Assembly (NCBI GenBank): GCA_958299035.1
Contig: CATQJL010000112.1
Span: 63,843,823-63,907,822, forward strand
Direction of reading: 5' to 3'
DNA from: Cylicocyclus nassatus
Taxonomy: Eukaryota; Nematoda; Chromadorea; Rhabditida; Strongylidae
Length of the DNA: 64,000 bases
The notes beneath the pieces were generated by a model. The model was not told the DNA's origin. It was given only the letters and a program-made list of their open reading frames with translations, and did not search any database. Within the stretch, counting starts at the first letter, position 1. The number at the start of each line of letters is the position of its first letter. The position numbers and the translations under genes are program-made. Positions 14,801-24,563 of this stretch are shown piece by piece.

Positions 14801-17800
14801 GAGCTAATAGTGAAACTTCGAGAAGCCTCGAGCAAGAGGAGGAGCGTCCTTCATCCTCGCAAATCGTGAATTTAATACACTCGGGAAGGAGCACAATGTC
14901 TGAGGCGGAGAGGAAAGCGGAAATGATAAGAAAAGAGAGGTTAGGGGAGACTGACGAGGAAGATTTTATAAGAGACGATGACAGCGATCCCGTAGCTGGA
15001 GCAGGTTCTGACAAGGAGGAGATACTGGCTTCTGATGCGGAAGACGTTGGGCAGATTGTGGCGGAACGTATGGTTCACACCTCAGATTCTCAAAAAGAGG
15101 AGATTCTGCCATCGGAGGATGAAGCTGAGCCCAATAAAATCGTAATCAGACCACCAACTGCTCGTTCTGTAATTTCACAAGCATCGAATCGTGAAGTTCT
15201 CAAGACTCCTCGCGACCGCCCAACAACATCAGCTGACAGTAATCGTGAAGAAATTCTTCCTTCCGACAACGAAGAGGAAGCTCCCAAACGTTCAGAAGAA
15301 TTAGTAGAATCTCCTGAAGAGGAAAAGTTAGAAGCTAACTTAGATGATCAGCCACTGCCAGCAAATGATGGTAATGATGAAGACGAAATCAAAAAACAGC
15401 ACGAAGCTGCCACGAAAATCCAAGCAGCTTTTAGAGGATATAGGACTCGAAAACAGTTGGCAGGTAAGTCTTGAATAATTTCTCTTGAGCCACTCAACTG
15501 TGTTTTGCAGTTCGGTTCCTTGAGAGTCAGCCAGAAATTATTCCAAGCATTCCAGAAGAAACAACTGCCGATGCACCATTGGAACCAGTCCCAGAAGAGG
15601 AAGCAAAAGAAGGTGCAGAATCGTTTATTATTTCTACATAAAGTCTAGTTTCTACTCATTTCCCGGTTGGACGAATGAAATTTTGCCTGATATTTTTTAT
15701 TTAAAAATTTTTTGCAGAAATCGCTGCCAAGAATTTTTATATGAATTTTTTTTTGCAGAAATCGCTGCCGAGACAGTATCGTTAGGAGAACGACAGGCTA
15801 CACCAGGACCAGGAAGAGAGAAAAGTGGGTATTCCAGATTTTTTTTGCATTTTTTTTTATATAAGCGGAATTAAAGCAAGCAGTTGACGAATTCTGGCTA
15901 TTTCATCTGTAAATGAGAAGAAAAATCTTTTTATCTAACAAATAATTTTTATGCGCTTATCAAAACGGGAACAAAACTTGGATATTGTCTCATATAGCAG
16001 CAAACTTGTATTTTGAAAAGTTTCAGCTTCTCGGGAGGTTATCAAAAAAGATAATTATAGTATCGTATCTTAGAGAATTTTCCACACATCAAATCATTGA
16101 CTTGTGCTAGGTAGAGGAGCAGTATTTGTTGCCAGTAGGTCTCGCCTTTCGCCGACATCTGCTACAATTTGCTGCTACGTATTACGGGTGCGTGTTTGTT
16201 GCAGATGCGCGCGGGACCACGCCTTTTGGCGACAAACAGTTCTCTACTCATTTGTGCTCGACTGGTTCTTTGAATTAAGTGATTTCACCAAAAATCACTA
16301 TTTTGAGGAACAAGTCCAGTTGTTTCCACACACTATATTCTTCCAGAAATGACCTACACTATCTCGATAACCACTGGGAATCGCTGGGGAGCCGAAACGG
16401 AAGCAGATCTCTACGTGCAGCTATTTGGAGATGAATTAACAAGCCGAAAGTTTTATCTGAAGCAAGAGGTAAATACATATTTTCTGTACAGCAGTAGTAG
16501 CTGCTAGCTGTGTAGTGTCGATAGTGATAGCCAGAACGCTTCTGTAGTCGGCAAATTGCTGTCTAGGATAATTGGTTGCAGAATGGTAAGACTCGCTTTC
16601 GGCAGCGTCATATGGATTCGTTCCATGTGGAGACCGAAGATCTTGGTACTATCAATCAGATTATTATAGGACATGAAGAAGAGGGATACGGTAGGCGACG
16701 TTCTGTTTTCAAATCAAAAATAAATATTTGGAAGATTTGCTTGTTTAGTGAAAAGCTTTGTGGATTCTTACATTATCGTTAATAAGGCTGCGTCCAGAGT
16801 TCCCGTGCCCGCTCCGTTCCAGCCTCGTGCGCGAACGTTGATCGGTAAATGCAAGGTGTGTCCAAATGGATTTTCAAAGCCCCGCTACTGTGGCGCTATT
16901 ATGGCACGGTGCTGGAGTGGAGCTGGAACGGGATTGGCACAGCGTCGTCAGAGGCCAACAAGACTGGACGCTGCCTTCAAGAAGTAGAACATAGAACATA
17001 ACCTCTGTTTAATATTAACGATGATTTTGGCAAACTTCGTCTTTTTTCTATACATTGACGTCTCTAACTACTTTTTGATTTTTCGTCAATTTCAGGAGCT
17101 GGAATTTTCATCGATTATGTGCTGATCACCGAAAACGTAATAGAAGGCCGTCAATTCGTTTGCTATTGCTCAAAATGGTTTGATAGCGGACAAGTGAGTC
17201 TGCACCAATATTTTGATACCCACAATATGCTACCGTAACGGGGGGTGACGAGAGTTGGGCTGGAAAGTGCCACTCATTCAAGTATGCCTCTGTTTGCGAT
17301 GCTTGCAAAAGAAAATTTGTTTGTCTCTACACAGTCGACAGAAATTTTCCCAAATTACAGTATCGTGGATTACGGTATCCTGTTCTAAGGATACAAAGTC
17401 TGTATTACAGTTATCTTTTCTGCAATCTATACCGATTTAGGTTGATGGAAAGATCGAAAGAACATTGCCCGTCGCTGCGTTCTACTACCTTAGCAGTGTG
17501 CCAGAAGAAAACGTAACATCACGTAAGTTGCTCCTCTGATTACTCCTCCAATTTAATACAAAACATATGTATTGATTCAGAGGGACGCTGGGAATTCATT
17601 TTGCACAACGGAATGGAAGATGGAAAAGGTGGAACAACGTCTAATCTCGTAATTATTGGTTACGGTACAACCGGCAGCTCTATGATGAACATTACCAATG
17701 ATAAAACCATGCGTGATGTACCTGATACCACACTCATACAGGTATGCAGACAGCGGGTTGAAATTATGACGTAACGGCATACAACTAATGTTTCAGGTTG

Positions 17801-20800
17801 ACTTTGGCGCAATTGGTGATCTGTTGAAAGTCCGATTCGAAGCGGATGGAGCTGGAGATAGACCAGATTATTATTTGGAATGGGTAGAGCTGAGAGATTT
17901 GGACACAGATGAAAGGATAGCCGTTAGGTAGTCCTTTTCTAGAAATTGGTTCCTTATTTATCCGCCAGTTACAGAGTTGCCAAATGGTTGGATGTTACTG
18001 GGAAACATACGAAAAAACCACAAGCATTCCGTGAGATTAGCGTTTTCCGTTCGGGAGACCAGCCTTTGGAACGTATGTGTTCTTGAGATTATAAACATAG
18101 AAAGATTACGTTATTTTTGGTCTTTTTCAGTCCAAAACTACGAGGGAAAAGTAGCTGGTGGTGACATGCGGTTACTCAAAGACAACTCGCTACAAGCACA
18201 GCTTATCGGAGAATTCAGTGATAGTGGAGTGTTTCCATTGATATATAATTCTAAAAAGAAGGTATGTAGATTAAACTTTTACGTACACTGGAAACACGTA
18301 TTTCCCAATTCTCAAATGGAGATACGTTTTTTTACGAAAGAACCGGCTTTTTAACAGTATTGAAACTTCTTCCAGCTTTTGCCCAAAGAATCCACTGTCT
18401 TTTCCACGAACCACATGTAAGACCATGACTTTACTAGAACGTTCTTATTTCAGGACTACTCCTTCAAAGTTGAATGCGTCCACTTAGGAAGAATCAACTG
18501 TATCAAAATCATCGGAAATTTCACGGAGCAAGGTAAGCAATAGGGCCAATTTTATTCCTTTATAAGTTGAAGATTTCAAAAAAAGCTATTATTCGCTTGA
18601 GTTTCTTCTTCCTCACAAATCGAAATTAGGCAAAAAAGCGATTATTGTGACTTTAAGGAGACCACAAATTTTGAAAATAGTTTAGATTAATGCCTAGAAG
18701 CAGTATTTTCTGAGTTCACTTTATCAAAATTATAGTAGTCGTTCGCCTAAATGAATATCTGAGACGCGTTTTCTTTACAATTATATTTCACTAATTCTTT
18801 TGAGCTAAACCTTTTTCTTGTTACAAAATTTACGCGGCCACCTTGAAAAAAAATTCAGGTTTCTTAAATTTTACTTTTAGTCAAAATCAATTATTTTCAA
18901 AAGTTGAACATTCCTCTTCAGGAGAAGCAGTTATGGAAGGTTTCTCGGTACTTCAAGACATTTGGGATAAACACGTAGGAAGTGTAGAAGTAGCTTCGAG
19001 TGTAAGTTTATACTCAATACTTAACATTCAAAGAAAAAACTAATCGATTTTTCTAGATCATGGCTGTGTCAGCTCATGTTCGGGAGTCTACTCATTGCCC
19101 ATATCGATATGTTCTTCGAGAAAGTAAAATTCGAGAACTTGAGGAGGAAAAACCTTACTTCAAAGTGCTCACATTCACTGGTAAGTTGGGACGGCCCATA
19201 CTTATCGATTTATTGATCCTCCCTAAGCCTCTATTATAGACATGGAAGGACTAACGACGCGCAATAAAAAACACAAGTTCACATCAGAAAATGACGACTG
19301 GGTGTTGCAGATGTCTATTGAGGTGTGCACATGAAAATCGATAATCGACCACTGGCTGATCCAATGTTGGTTTCAGGGCCCAAGCAGGATAACACCAGAA
19401 GTGTCGCTTTGTTCTGGACATCTATCACATACCATGGAATATCAGCCAGATAGTTCTACTGACGTGGTTTATACTTATGGGGTAAGAAACAACAATTTTT
19501 TATCAGATAAATATAATAAATATTTTCAAGATGAATGGCCCAACAATTGGACCTCTTCATAAGGTCCGAGTTGGAGTAGGCGAAATGGAACGAGCAGAGC
19601 ATGTTTATATCAAAAAGGTGAGGAATGAAGATTTGATGATTTGCGGAACTCAACTGAAGATTCTGCATTTGCGGACATAACTTAGCAGTTTGCCAAAAAT
19701 GGTTTTTTCTAGATGAGACTAGAAAACCAAGTCACCAAGACAATTCTGCGGTTTCCGAGTGTTGATACGGAATTCGAAAGTCATCAGGCATTCGAATTTT
19801 CTCCGGTATATCCGGATATACAACCTACGCTGAGTAAGTTTTAGAAATTCCATAAGCAAGCGTAGGAAAAATCAAAACTTTTACGGAAGGGTTGCTGCTC
19901 AAGTATCGAGAGGGCGAATCACATGCGCGTACCTTACTGGTCATTCGAACACGGTGACCAATGGCGGTAAAGCACACGGTACCCTGCGCCTATTCTAACT
20001 TCTTGTGTACTAGTCGACAAATTCGTGAAGTTGAGTGCTGTAAAAGAATATCAGGAGAATTCTCGCCCTTAGCTTGAAGAAATTAGTTGCTAGGAATTTC
20101 CGCTATTCCTTTTCTGCAATAAAATTTTGAAGAATTTGAGAAACACGAGAAACAAACAAATTATTTCAAACACTTTTTACTTCATCTCTAATTCATAAAA
20201 AATTCAAGCCTGCTGTGTACCCTGTGCAAGAAAATCGAAATTTAGACATTCTCTACACCATAACCATGAAAACGGTAGCAAGTACCGGAGCATTCCAACC
20301 TCTATTCAATCTCATCGGTGACGACGGTGAGAGCGGACTGCGAAAATTTGTTGATGATTCGAAATTCGATGAAGAGGCGGTAAGCGCAATAATTTTGGTT
20401 AGGAGACTACATGTTGCCGAAAGTGGAAGGTCCCGCCGAACATCTGCAACAAATACGTATTTCGATACATGCACAGGCTGAGCATCTGCTGCATCGTCCG
20501 AGCGGGACCCTCCCACTTTCAACGACATAAATTCCTCTGCCCAATAATGTTCAATGTCAAAATGATCCCCAAGTAACAATTTTTTGCAGCGCCATGAATT
20601 TGACGTCGATGCCGTGAATCTTGGTTCATTACGCGAACTCGAAGTCAAGATTGATGGAGATGAGGTATGGAGAATGAAAAAAAAGTTGACATTCATCTAA
20701 ACTTAATTTTTTTAGAAGTCATCTTGGTTGGTGGATATCGAAGTTGGACTGGTCGATAGTGGCACTCGATATGTTGCAGGACAAGCGTAAGAACTTTTGA

Positions 20801-20893
20801 AATTGAAAATGTTTTTCCAGAAAAAATAGGAATTCGTGCAGGAACATACCCGCTTTTGGACAAATCGTGCGACTACCATTGCAACAGTCATAG
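2801..20893 (+). CDS. Doublecortin / IQ / PLAT multidomain protein (about 28 exons)
   Basis: Probable microtubule-associated protein of about 1,300 residues. Exons read from frame and GT-AG signals: 2801-2947, 8854-9014, 12507-12633, 13308-13415, 13473-13653, 13978-14109, 14573-15463, 15511-15612, 15759-15824, 16347-16468, 16582-16690, 17096-17193, 17441-17522, 17581-17741, 17797-17927, 17975-18072, 18131-18261, 18454-18532, 18922-19001, 19057-19180, 19240-19322, 19377-19481, 19531-19617, 19713-19833, 20209-20379, 20590-20664, 20716-20786, 20842-20893 (TAG). Doublecortin unit 1 is about residues 36-112 (VFFYKEGDEYFTGIRVPV, then a SLLDDLN helix). Unit 2 is about 146-205 (VFFVLNGKGRFYRTLL, LLHEISEGLQ). 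A Glu/Asp/Ser-rich linker with three K/R-EEIL-P/A-SD motifs leads to an IQ motif (AATKIQAAFRGYRTRKQ) near 570. PLAT-like repeats follow from about 638 (YTISITTGNRWGAETEADLY; WEFILHNGMEDGKGGTTSNL; LYTITMKTVASTGAFQPLF). The ATG at 2801 sits 7 nt after an acceptor-like TTTATAG, so the message could be trans-spliced. The 19833/20209 junction does not join in frame as read and needs transcript support. By family, RP1/DCDC proteins bind axonemal microtubules and PLAT repeats occur in LOXHD1; a sensory-cilium role is inference. Confidence 0.82.
3913..4335. repeat. GC-rich fold-back repeat in intron 1
   Basis: This GC-rich island in AT-rich intron DNA contains inverted segments (GCCGCCAGCTTGAGCCGCC against GGCGGCTCAGACTGGCGGC). 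It shares the phrase reading as AACG(A)AAGCxGCCxGTTTGxG with the fold-back at 8459-8662, so both belong to one dispersed family. Short open frames on both strands are a by-product of the high GC content. Confidence 0.6.
5530..5955. repeat. Dispersed repeat, copy 1 (direct repeat with 6850-7250)
   Basis: The segment beginning TGAAGTCTGGTTTGCAAAG and running through ATTCAACAAATGAACACAAC recurs about 1.3 kb downstream in the same orientation with many substitutions and small indels. Order and spacing of shared phrases (CTCTTTATTTG, TTCAACAAAT, GAACATATAACAT, ATCTTTCATCAAACCGTG, TTTTGGCGCGGAATAGATCA) are kept. No coding function is apparent. Confidence 0.65.
6850..7250. repeat. Dispersed repeat, copy 2
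   Basis: Second copy of the intronic repeat at 5530-5955, same orientation. It shares TGAAGTCTGGTT, TTTTATTTGTA, TTCAACAAAT, AACAGAACACGGCCG and TTTTGGCGCGGAATAGATCA. It is diverged, so probably an old insertion or duplication inside intron 1 of the doublecortin/PLAT gene. Confidence 0.65.
8459..8662. mobile_element. Short fold-back MITE-like repeat in intron 1
   Basis: The two ends are inverted: AAACTCACCAACCTTCACGA on the left corresponds to the reverse complement of the right end near AGGTCGGCGAGTTT. Inner parts AAGGGAACGAAAGC and GCTTTCGTTCCCCT also pair. The element is about 200 bp, GC-rich and non-coding. It lies just upstream of the second coding exon (8854). Confidence 0.6.
10513..10910. 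mobile_element. Fold-back element in intron 2
   Basis: The left end (CATGTATGGGGTGTATGTCA, then AGGCGCGATTTTTATTGCCA) pairs with the right end read in reverse (CATATATGCGGGAGACAGTC, then AAGGCGCGATTTTTTCGATT). About 400 bp, non-coding. The rest of this 3.5-kb intron (9015-12506) holds nothing else I can name. Confidence 0.55.
15700..15770 (+). promoter_or_regulatory. Duplicated 3' splice site before the last linker exon
   Basis: The 18-nt phrase TTTGCAGAAATCGCTGCC occurs twice, 41 nt apart, at 15711 and about 15752. Each is a plausible acceptor. Only the downstream one (exon from 15759) keeps the frame into the PLAT region; the upstream one shifts frame and soon meets a stop. This is a small tandem duplication that created a competing splice acceptor. 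Confidence 0.6.
16784..16977. mobile_element. MITE with AAGGCxGCGTCCAG termini in PLAT-region intron
   Basis: The left end AAGGCTGCGTCCAGAGTT and the right end, read in reverse as AAGGCAGCGTCCAGTCTT, form terminal inverted repeats. An inner pair (GTGCCCGCTCCGTTCCAGC / GCTGGAACGGGATTGGCAC) is also inverted. The element is 194 bp and clearly GC-richer than its intron. Its ends resemble those of the larger element at 35656-36112. Confidence 0.7.
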
Positions 20894-21239
20894 GCCCCAA
20901 AATTTAGTACAATAGGACCGCGTGCTCAACACAACTTGTACAATTCGTGTATTTGGCTTGAAGCTCAAAATAGATTGATTCAGATGCATATATTATTTAT
21001 TTATTGTTAGAAGAAGGCAGATATCTAATAAAGTTATTTTTCAAGCTCTTTAGCAGATAAGAGAAGGAGTGACAATTACGATCTTTTCTACCTCGCATAA
21101 GTGTTTGTAACATGCACAGATATTTTTAAGGAGCAAAAATTCTTGTTCTGCTTAGATTTGTAAAACTGAAGGTGTCTAAAAAAAAGTTGGAGATCCTCGC
21201 CTGGGTCGTCAAAAATCACAGAAAAGGGAGCCTAGATAT
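20894..21239. other. Short intergenic spacer
   Basis: AT-rich sequence between the doublecortin/PLAT stop codon and the start of homology with the downstream flank of GTPBP3. An AATAAAGTTATT-like phrase near 21028, about 135 bp after the stop, is a plausible polyadenylation signal. Nothing else is seen. Confidence 0.4.
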
Positions 21240-21492
21240 GATCTACAGAAATGCAAAAAATAAGAATAATTCCTTCCACAGAAATACCCACTGTCTTTCT
21301 CAAATCGTCATTATGAAATTCTGCAGTTATGGAGTCAGTTTAACTGGTTATAAAGCAATATTAATGTGTGACAAAGCATGCCAATATTCATCAAAAATCA
21401 TCAGTCTATAAAGTCAACAATCATCTTCTACTCTACAAACTTATGCACCTCTGTACAAATAGTCCTAGAGGAGATTTTCACTATTAAATATT

Positions 21493-22410
21493 TTATTTTC
21501 CTACACAAAACTGACTGAACAGTTTGTCCAAAATCTCCTCGCTAACGGTCGAACCAGCCATCTGTCTAAAAATATCCAGAGCCCGTTCACGGTGGTCACA
21601 TAACAATGCGGCATCGTGGACAGCTGCAGCATTCTCCAGTTCCTCCCGAGCTTCGCTAAAAGATCAGGAAGTAATTATATTTCAAAAGTACGTATCTAGT
21701 GCGCTCTATTCAAGGATATATTCAAGATCGAATAAATTTTAGAATTATCAAAATGCGATTGAATTCTAGTCAAATGAAAGCTGAACGTAGCTAAATATCA
21801 AACTGATCAAATTGGTTTTTGTGTTTCAATCTTTACGACATCAAATTCGCACTACAAATGAAGCATCTTGAGTATTTGCAGTAAGAAAATAGTTTCAGCG
21901 GAACACTACATAGATTCACAAAGTACTGCTTCAGGAATTGAGATCATTTAATTTTGCAGCGCAGAATATATTTTAAAATATCACCTCAAAAGCTCTGTGT
22001 CAGTCAGACAAGGTCCACCGTCATCTGGGCACAAATTCTCCACGACTTGTTTCAACGAATCCATAAGAGGACGAACACCTGGTAGAATTGCATTGTTCCC
22101 TGGTAGTTTCCATAAAGTACAAAACTCATAAGCTTTACCTTTCGTGCTAAGCGCACATGTGCTCACTGAATCTACAATATCCAGTCGTGAATTTGGCTTT
22201 AACACTGAAGAACCAGCAGTTCCTGCAAGATTAGCCTTGTTCCTGACTAGTATTACTGGCAGCGAAGAGTCTGTTGAAGCCTGAATTCCAGGTCCTCACA
22301 TCAGAGAAATCTAGATTTGTACTTACATACCTCGAACTCCTCGAAAACAGACCTTGTTTCCTTGTCAGCTTTTCTGGCATCGACAGCAGCTATCGCGACA
22401 TCTGCTTCAT
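21493..22410 (-). pseudogene. GTPBP3: GTPBP3/MnmE C-terminal half, 5'-truncated copy
   Basis: MnmE/GTPBP3 is the GTPase that, with MTO1/GidA, modifies the wobble uridine of mitochondrial tRNAs. This minus-strand copy keeps four exons: 22331-22410, 22139-22280, 21985-22078 and 21493-21657. They encode EADVAIAAVDARKADKE, then LPVILVRNKANLAG (G4 motif, with the usual NKxD Asp read as Asn), LDIVDSVSTCALS, GVRPLMDSLKQVVENLCP and the end REELENAAAVHDAALLCDH to FSQFCVGK. The C-terminal FC-hydrophobic-GK motif is typical of the family. Everything upstream (N-terminal folate-binding domain, P-loop, G2, G3) is missing because the sequence stops at a TTAGGGTGA transposon end at 22412. Splice sites of the retained exons look intact. 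Homology with the plus copy continues past the stop to about 21240, so it arose by DNA duplication, not retroposition. Confidence 0.8.
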
Positions 22411-22411
22411 A

Positions 22412-22680
22412 TTAGGGTGATCGGTAAAAAATGGGGCAGCTTGATTTTTATTACATTTTGAGGTTTTCTGTCCTCACCAACAACTAGCAGGCTGCAACTC
22501 AAACGTCGCTTACATAACCGACCTTCGCCTATTATTCTGGCAACGCGTTACCGCCCCTCTCTCATAACCGTGCACGTGGCGCCGTGAAGAACTCAGACAG
22601 GGTTTTTGGAACAATTCTCAATCTTGCGCTGCTATACCGTAAAGTCATTTTTGTGGCGTGTTTGGGCTTTTTTTCAGAAT
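22412..22680. mobile_element. TTAGGGTGA-family DNA element, one terminus
   Basis: Preceded by TA, this sequence (TTAGGGTGATCGGTAAAAAA and onward) matches, over about 250 bp, the reverse complement of the right end of the complete 870-bp element at 47140-48009. Shared phrases include AACGTCGCTTACAT, GCCTATTATTCTG, CAACGCGTTA and GTGGCGCCGTGAAGAACTC. The opposite terminus is not recognised; the element seems interrupted by the fold-back that follows. Confidence 0.72.
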
Positions 22681-23034
22681 ACCAAAAGTTGCGAAAAAGT
22701 AATTCTCTTTATTTGCTTGTAACTTTTGATCTTTTTCGTTTTAATTGGTGGGAAAGGCACTGTAGTAATGAGCATAATTTTCTCTATCAAAAAATAGCAC
22801 TACCGGAATTTTTTGTGATCCTGCTCAAAAAATGCCAATATTGAGTAAATTTATTCAATTGCTTCTAATTCTCAAGATTTCTCACGCCATCTCATGGCAA
22901 AAATAAGTTGTAAAGAGAAAGGATTTCTCTTTCAAACAAAAATCAATTTAAGGAATTTCACCGAAAAGGAAGGAAGTTATGATTTTTTGAATAATCTAGC
23001 GAACAAACTTTATGACCCACCTCCAATAATATGT

Positions 23035-23745
23035 CGTACCGAAAGTTCTTGCGCACGGTTTTCAAAAAATCATAACTTCTTGAATTCTCAACGAATTTAC
23101 AAGATCTAAATTTTGTATAAGGGAGAAACTCATGCTCTTTGCAAATATACTTGAACTGTTCGTTTGTATGCAAAAGAAAAAGAAGGAGATAGAAGCTCAA
23201 AACCAAAATTACTAAAAAATTGAATTTTTCGTGTAGGGTCATAAAAAAATCGGAAACTTGCAATAAAAATGGGGCAGTCAGCATTGTAGGCTCTTTCACA
23301 AGCTCTTTCCAACAGTGCAAAGTTTGTGCCGATTGAGCGTCTCTGTGAAAAGTTATAAATTTTCTAAAACATCCTAAAATAAGTCAAATTCGCCCTTTTA
23401 TATTGCTTGCTCGAAAATCATAACTTTTCATAGAGACACTCAATCGACGCAAACTTTGCACTGTTGGAAAGAGCTGGTAAGAAGACCTACAATACCGACT
23501 GCTCCGATTTTTGTTGCAAGTTTCCGATTTTTTATTTTTTTTCCTACACGAAAAATTCAAATTTTGAGTGAATTTGGTTTTGAGCTTCTACCTCCTTCGT
23601 TTGTAAACAGTAACGAACAGTTCAGGTACGTATGCAAAGAGCATGAGTTTCTCTCTTATACAAAATTTAAAACTTGTAGATTCGTTGAGAATTCAACAAG
23701 TTATGAATTTTTGAAAACTGTTCGCAAGAACTTTCGGTGAGACCT
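23035..23745. repeat. Long palindrome (arms about 330 bp)
   Basis: The left arm (about 23035-23375) and right arm (about 23410-23745) are inverted copies centred near 23395. Both arms contain GCACTGTTGGAAAGAGCT, GCAAAGAGCATGAGTTTCTC and AACTTTCGGT in opposite orientation. Translated arms give near-identical open frames on opposite strands, a mirror effect of the palindrome and not evidence of coding. It lies between the two GTPBP3 copies. Confidence 0.75.
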
Positions 23746-23749
23746 AATA

Positions 23750-24421
23750 CAGGGTGTCCCAAAAAATGTGAACACTGTTTGATCGTTAATAACTCCGTTG
23801 CTTTCATGTCTTTCGCCGAGCTTGAGACAACTTTCTGTAGAGCGAGGCTAAACTTAGATTTGTAGTATAGAGCGAATCGCCGATCGCTGTTCGTTACTGT
23901 AGGATTACGGTGTGAACTTCTAGCATGTGGATCTATTGTGAAATATGCCATTTGACAAAATTTTTTCAAAAAATTTGAAAAATCGTGTACTGAGGTTTTC
24001 GCCCACGCTGATTCCATTACACAACTTTTTACGAGTGTTTTTAGCTTTTTTGACGGCGTAGTCACATTTCTGACAAATGCTGGAAATTCATTATTGCAGT
24101 TTAGCTTGGATAACCTCGGAAAGAAGCATCAGTGAAGTGGAAATTTCATATTTGAATTTCGCGGCTTCCATTACCATAGTACAAAGGTTTTTGGCTTGTT
24201 TGGTTTTGTTACGAGGAGACTAGAGCCTCCAATGGCCTAAATCCTTGTCGAAGTTTCTACCGTAATCCTACAGTAACGAACAGCGATCGACGTTTCGCTC
24301 TATACTGCAGTTCTAAGATGAACCTCGCTCTATAGCATGATGCCTCAAGCTCGGCGAAAGACATGAAAGCAAGGGAGTTATTAATGATCAAACAGTGTTC
24401 ACATTTTTTTGGGACACCCAG
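23750..24421. mobile_element. 672-bp TIR DNA element, CAGGGTGTCCC termini, TA duplication
   Basis: The left end CAGGGTGTCCCAAAAAATGT and right end (reverse complement CTGGGTGTCCCAAAAAAATG) are flanked on both sides by TA. Inverted similarity extends about 170 bp inward (GTGAACACTGTTTGATC, TTTCATGTCTTTCGCCGAGC, CGATCGCTGTTCGTTACTGT). No transposase frame is present, so it is non-autonomous. TA target duplication suggests the Tc1/mariner superfamily. Confidence 0.8.
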
Positions 24422-24563
24422 TATATCTTCTAGGCAGAAATTTGAAAAAGTCGTCACACATTAAAATTAGTGCTAAAAAGAGGAACAAGACAAAGATACA
24501 AAGGACATGCCACTTTCGTTCAATGATTTTTTTTGTTTGTTTTTTCTTTCCTCCCATTTGTGA

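Noticed and set aside
16748..16987. Open frame ending RPTRLDAAFKK in an intron
   Set aside because: It coincides with the inverted-repeat MITE at 16784-16977, so the open frame follows from the GC-rich repeat.
22958..23740. Similar protein-like frames starting MHCWKELV on opposite strands
   Set aside because: They are mirror readings of a palindrome; the peptides have no domain and both strands are equally open.
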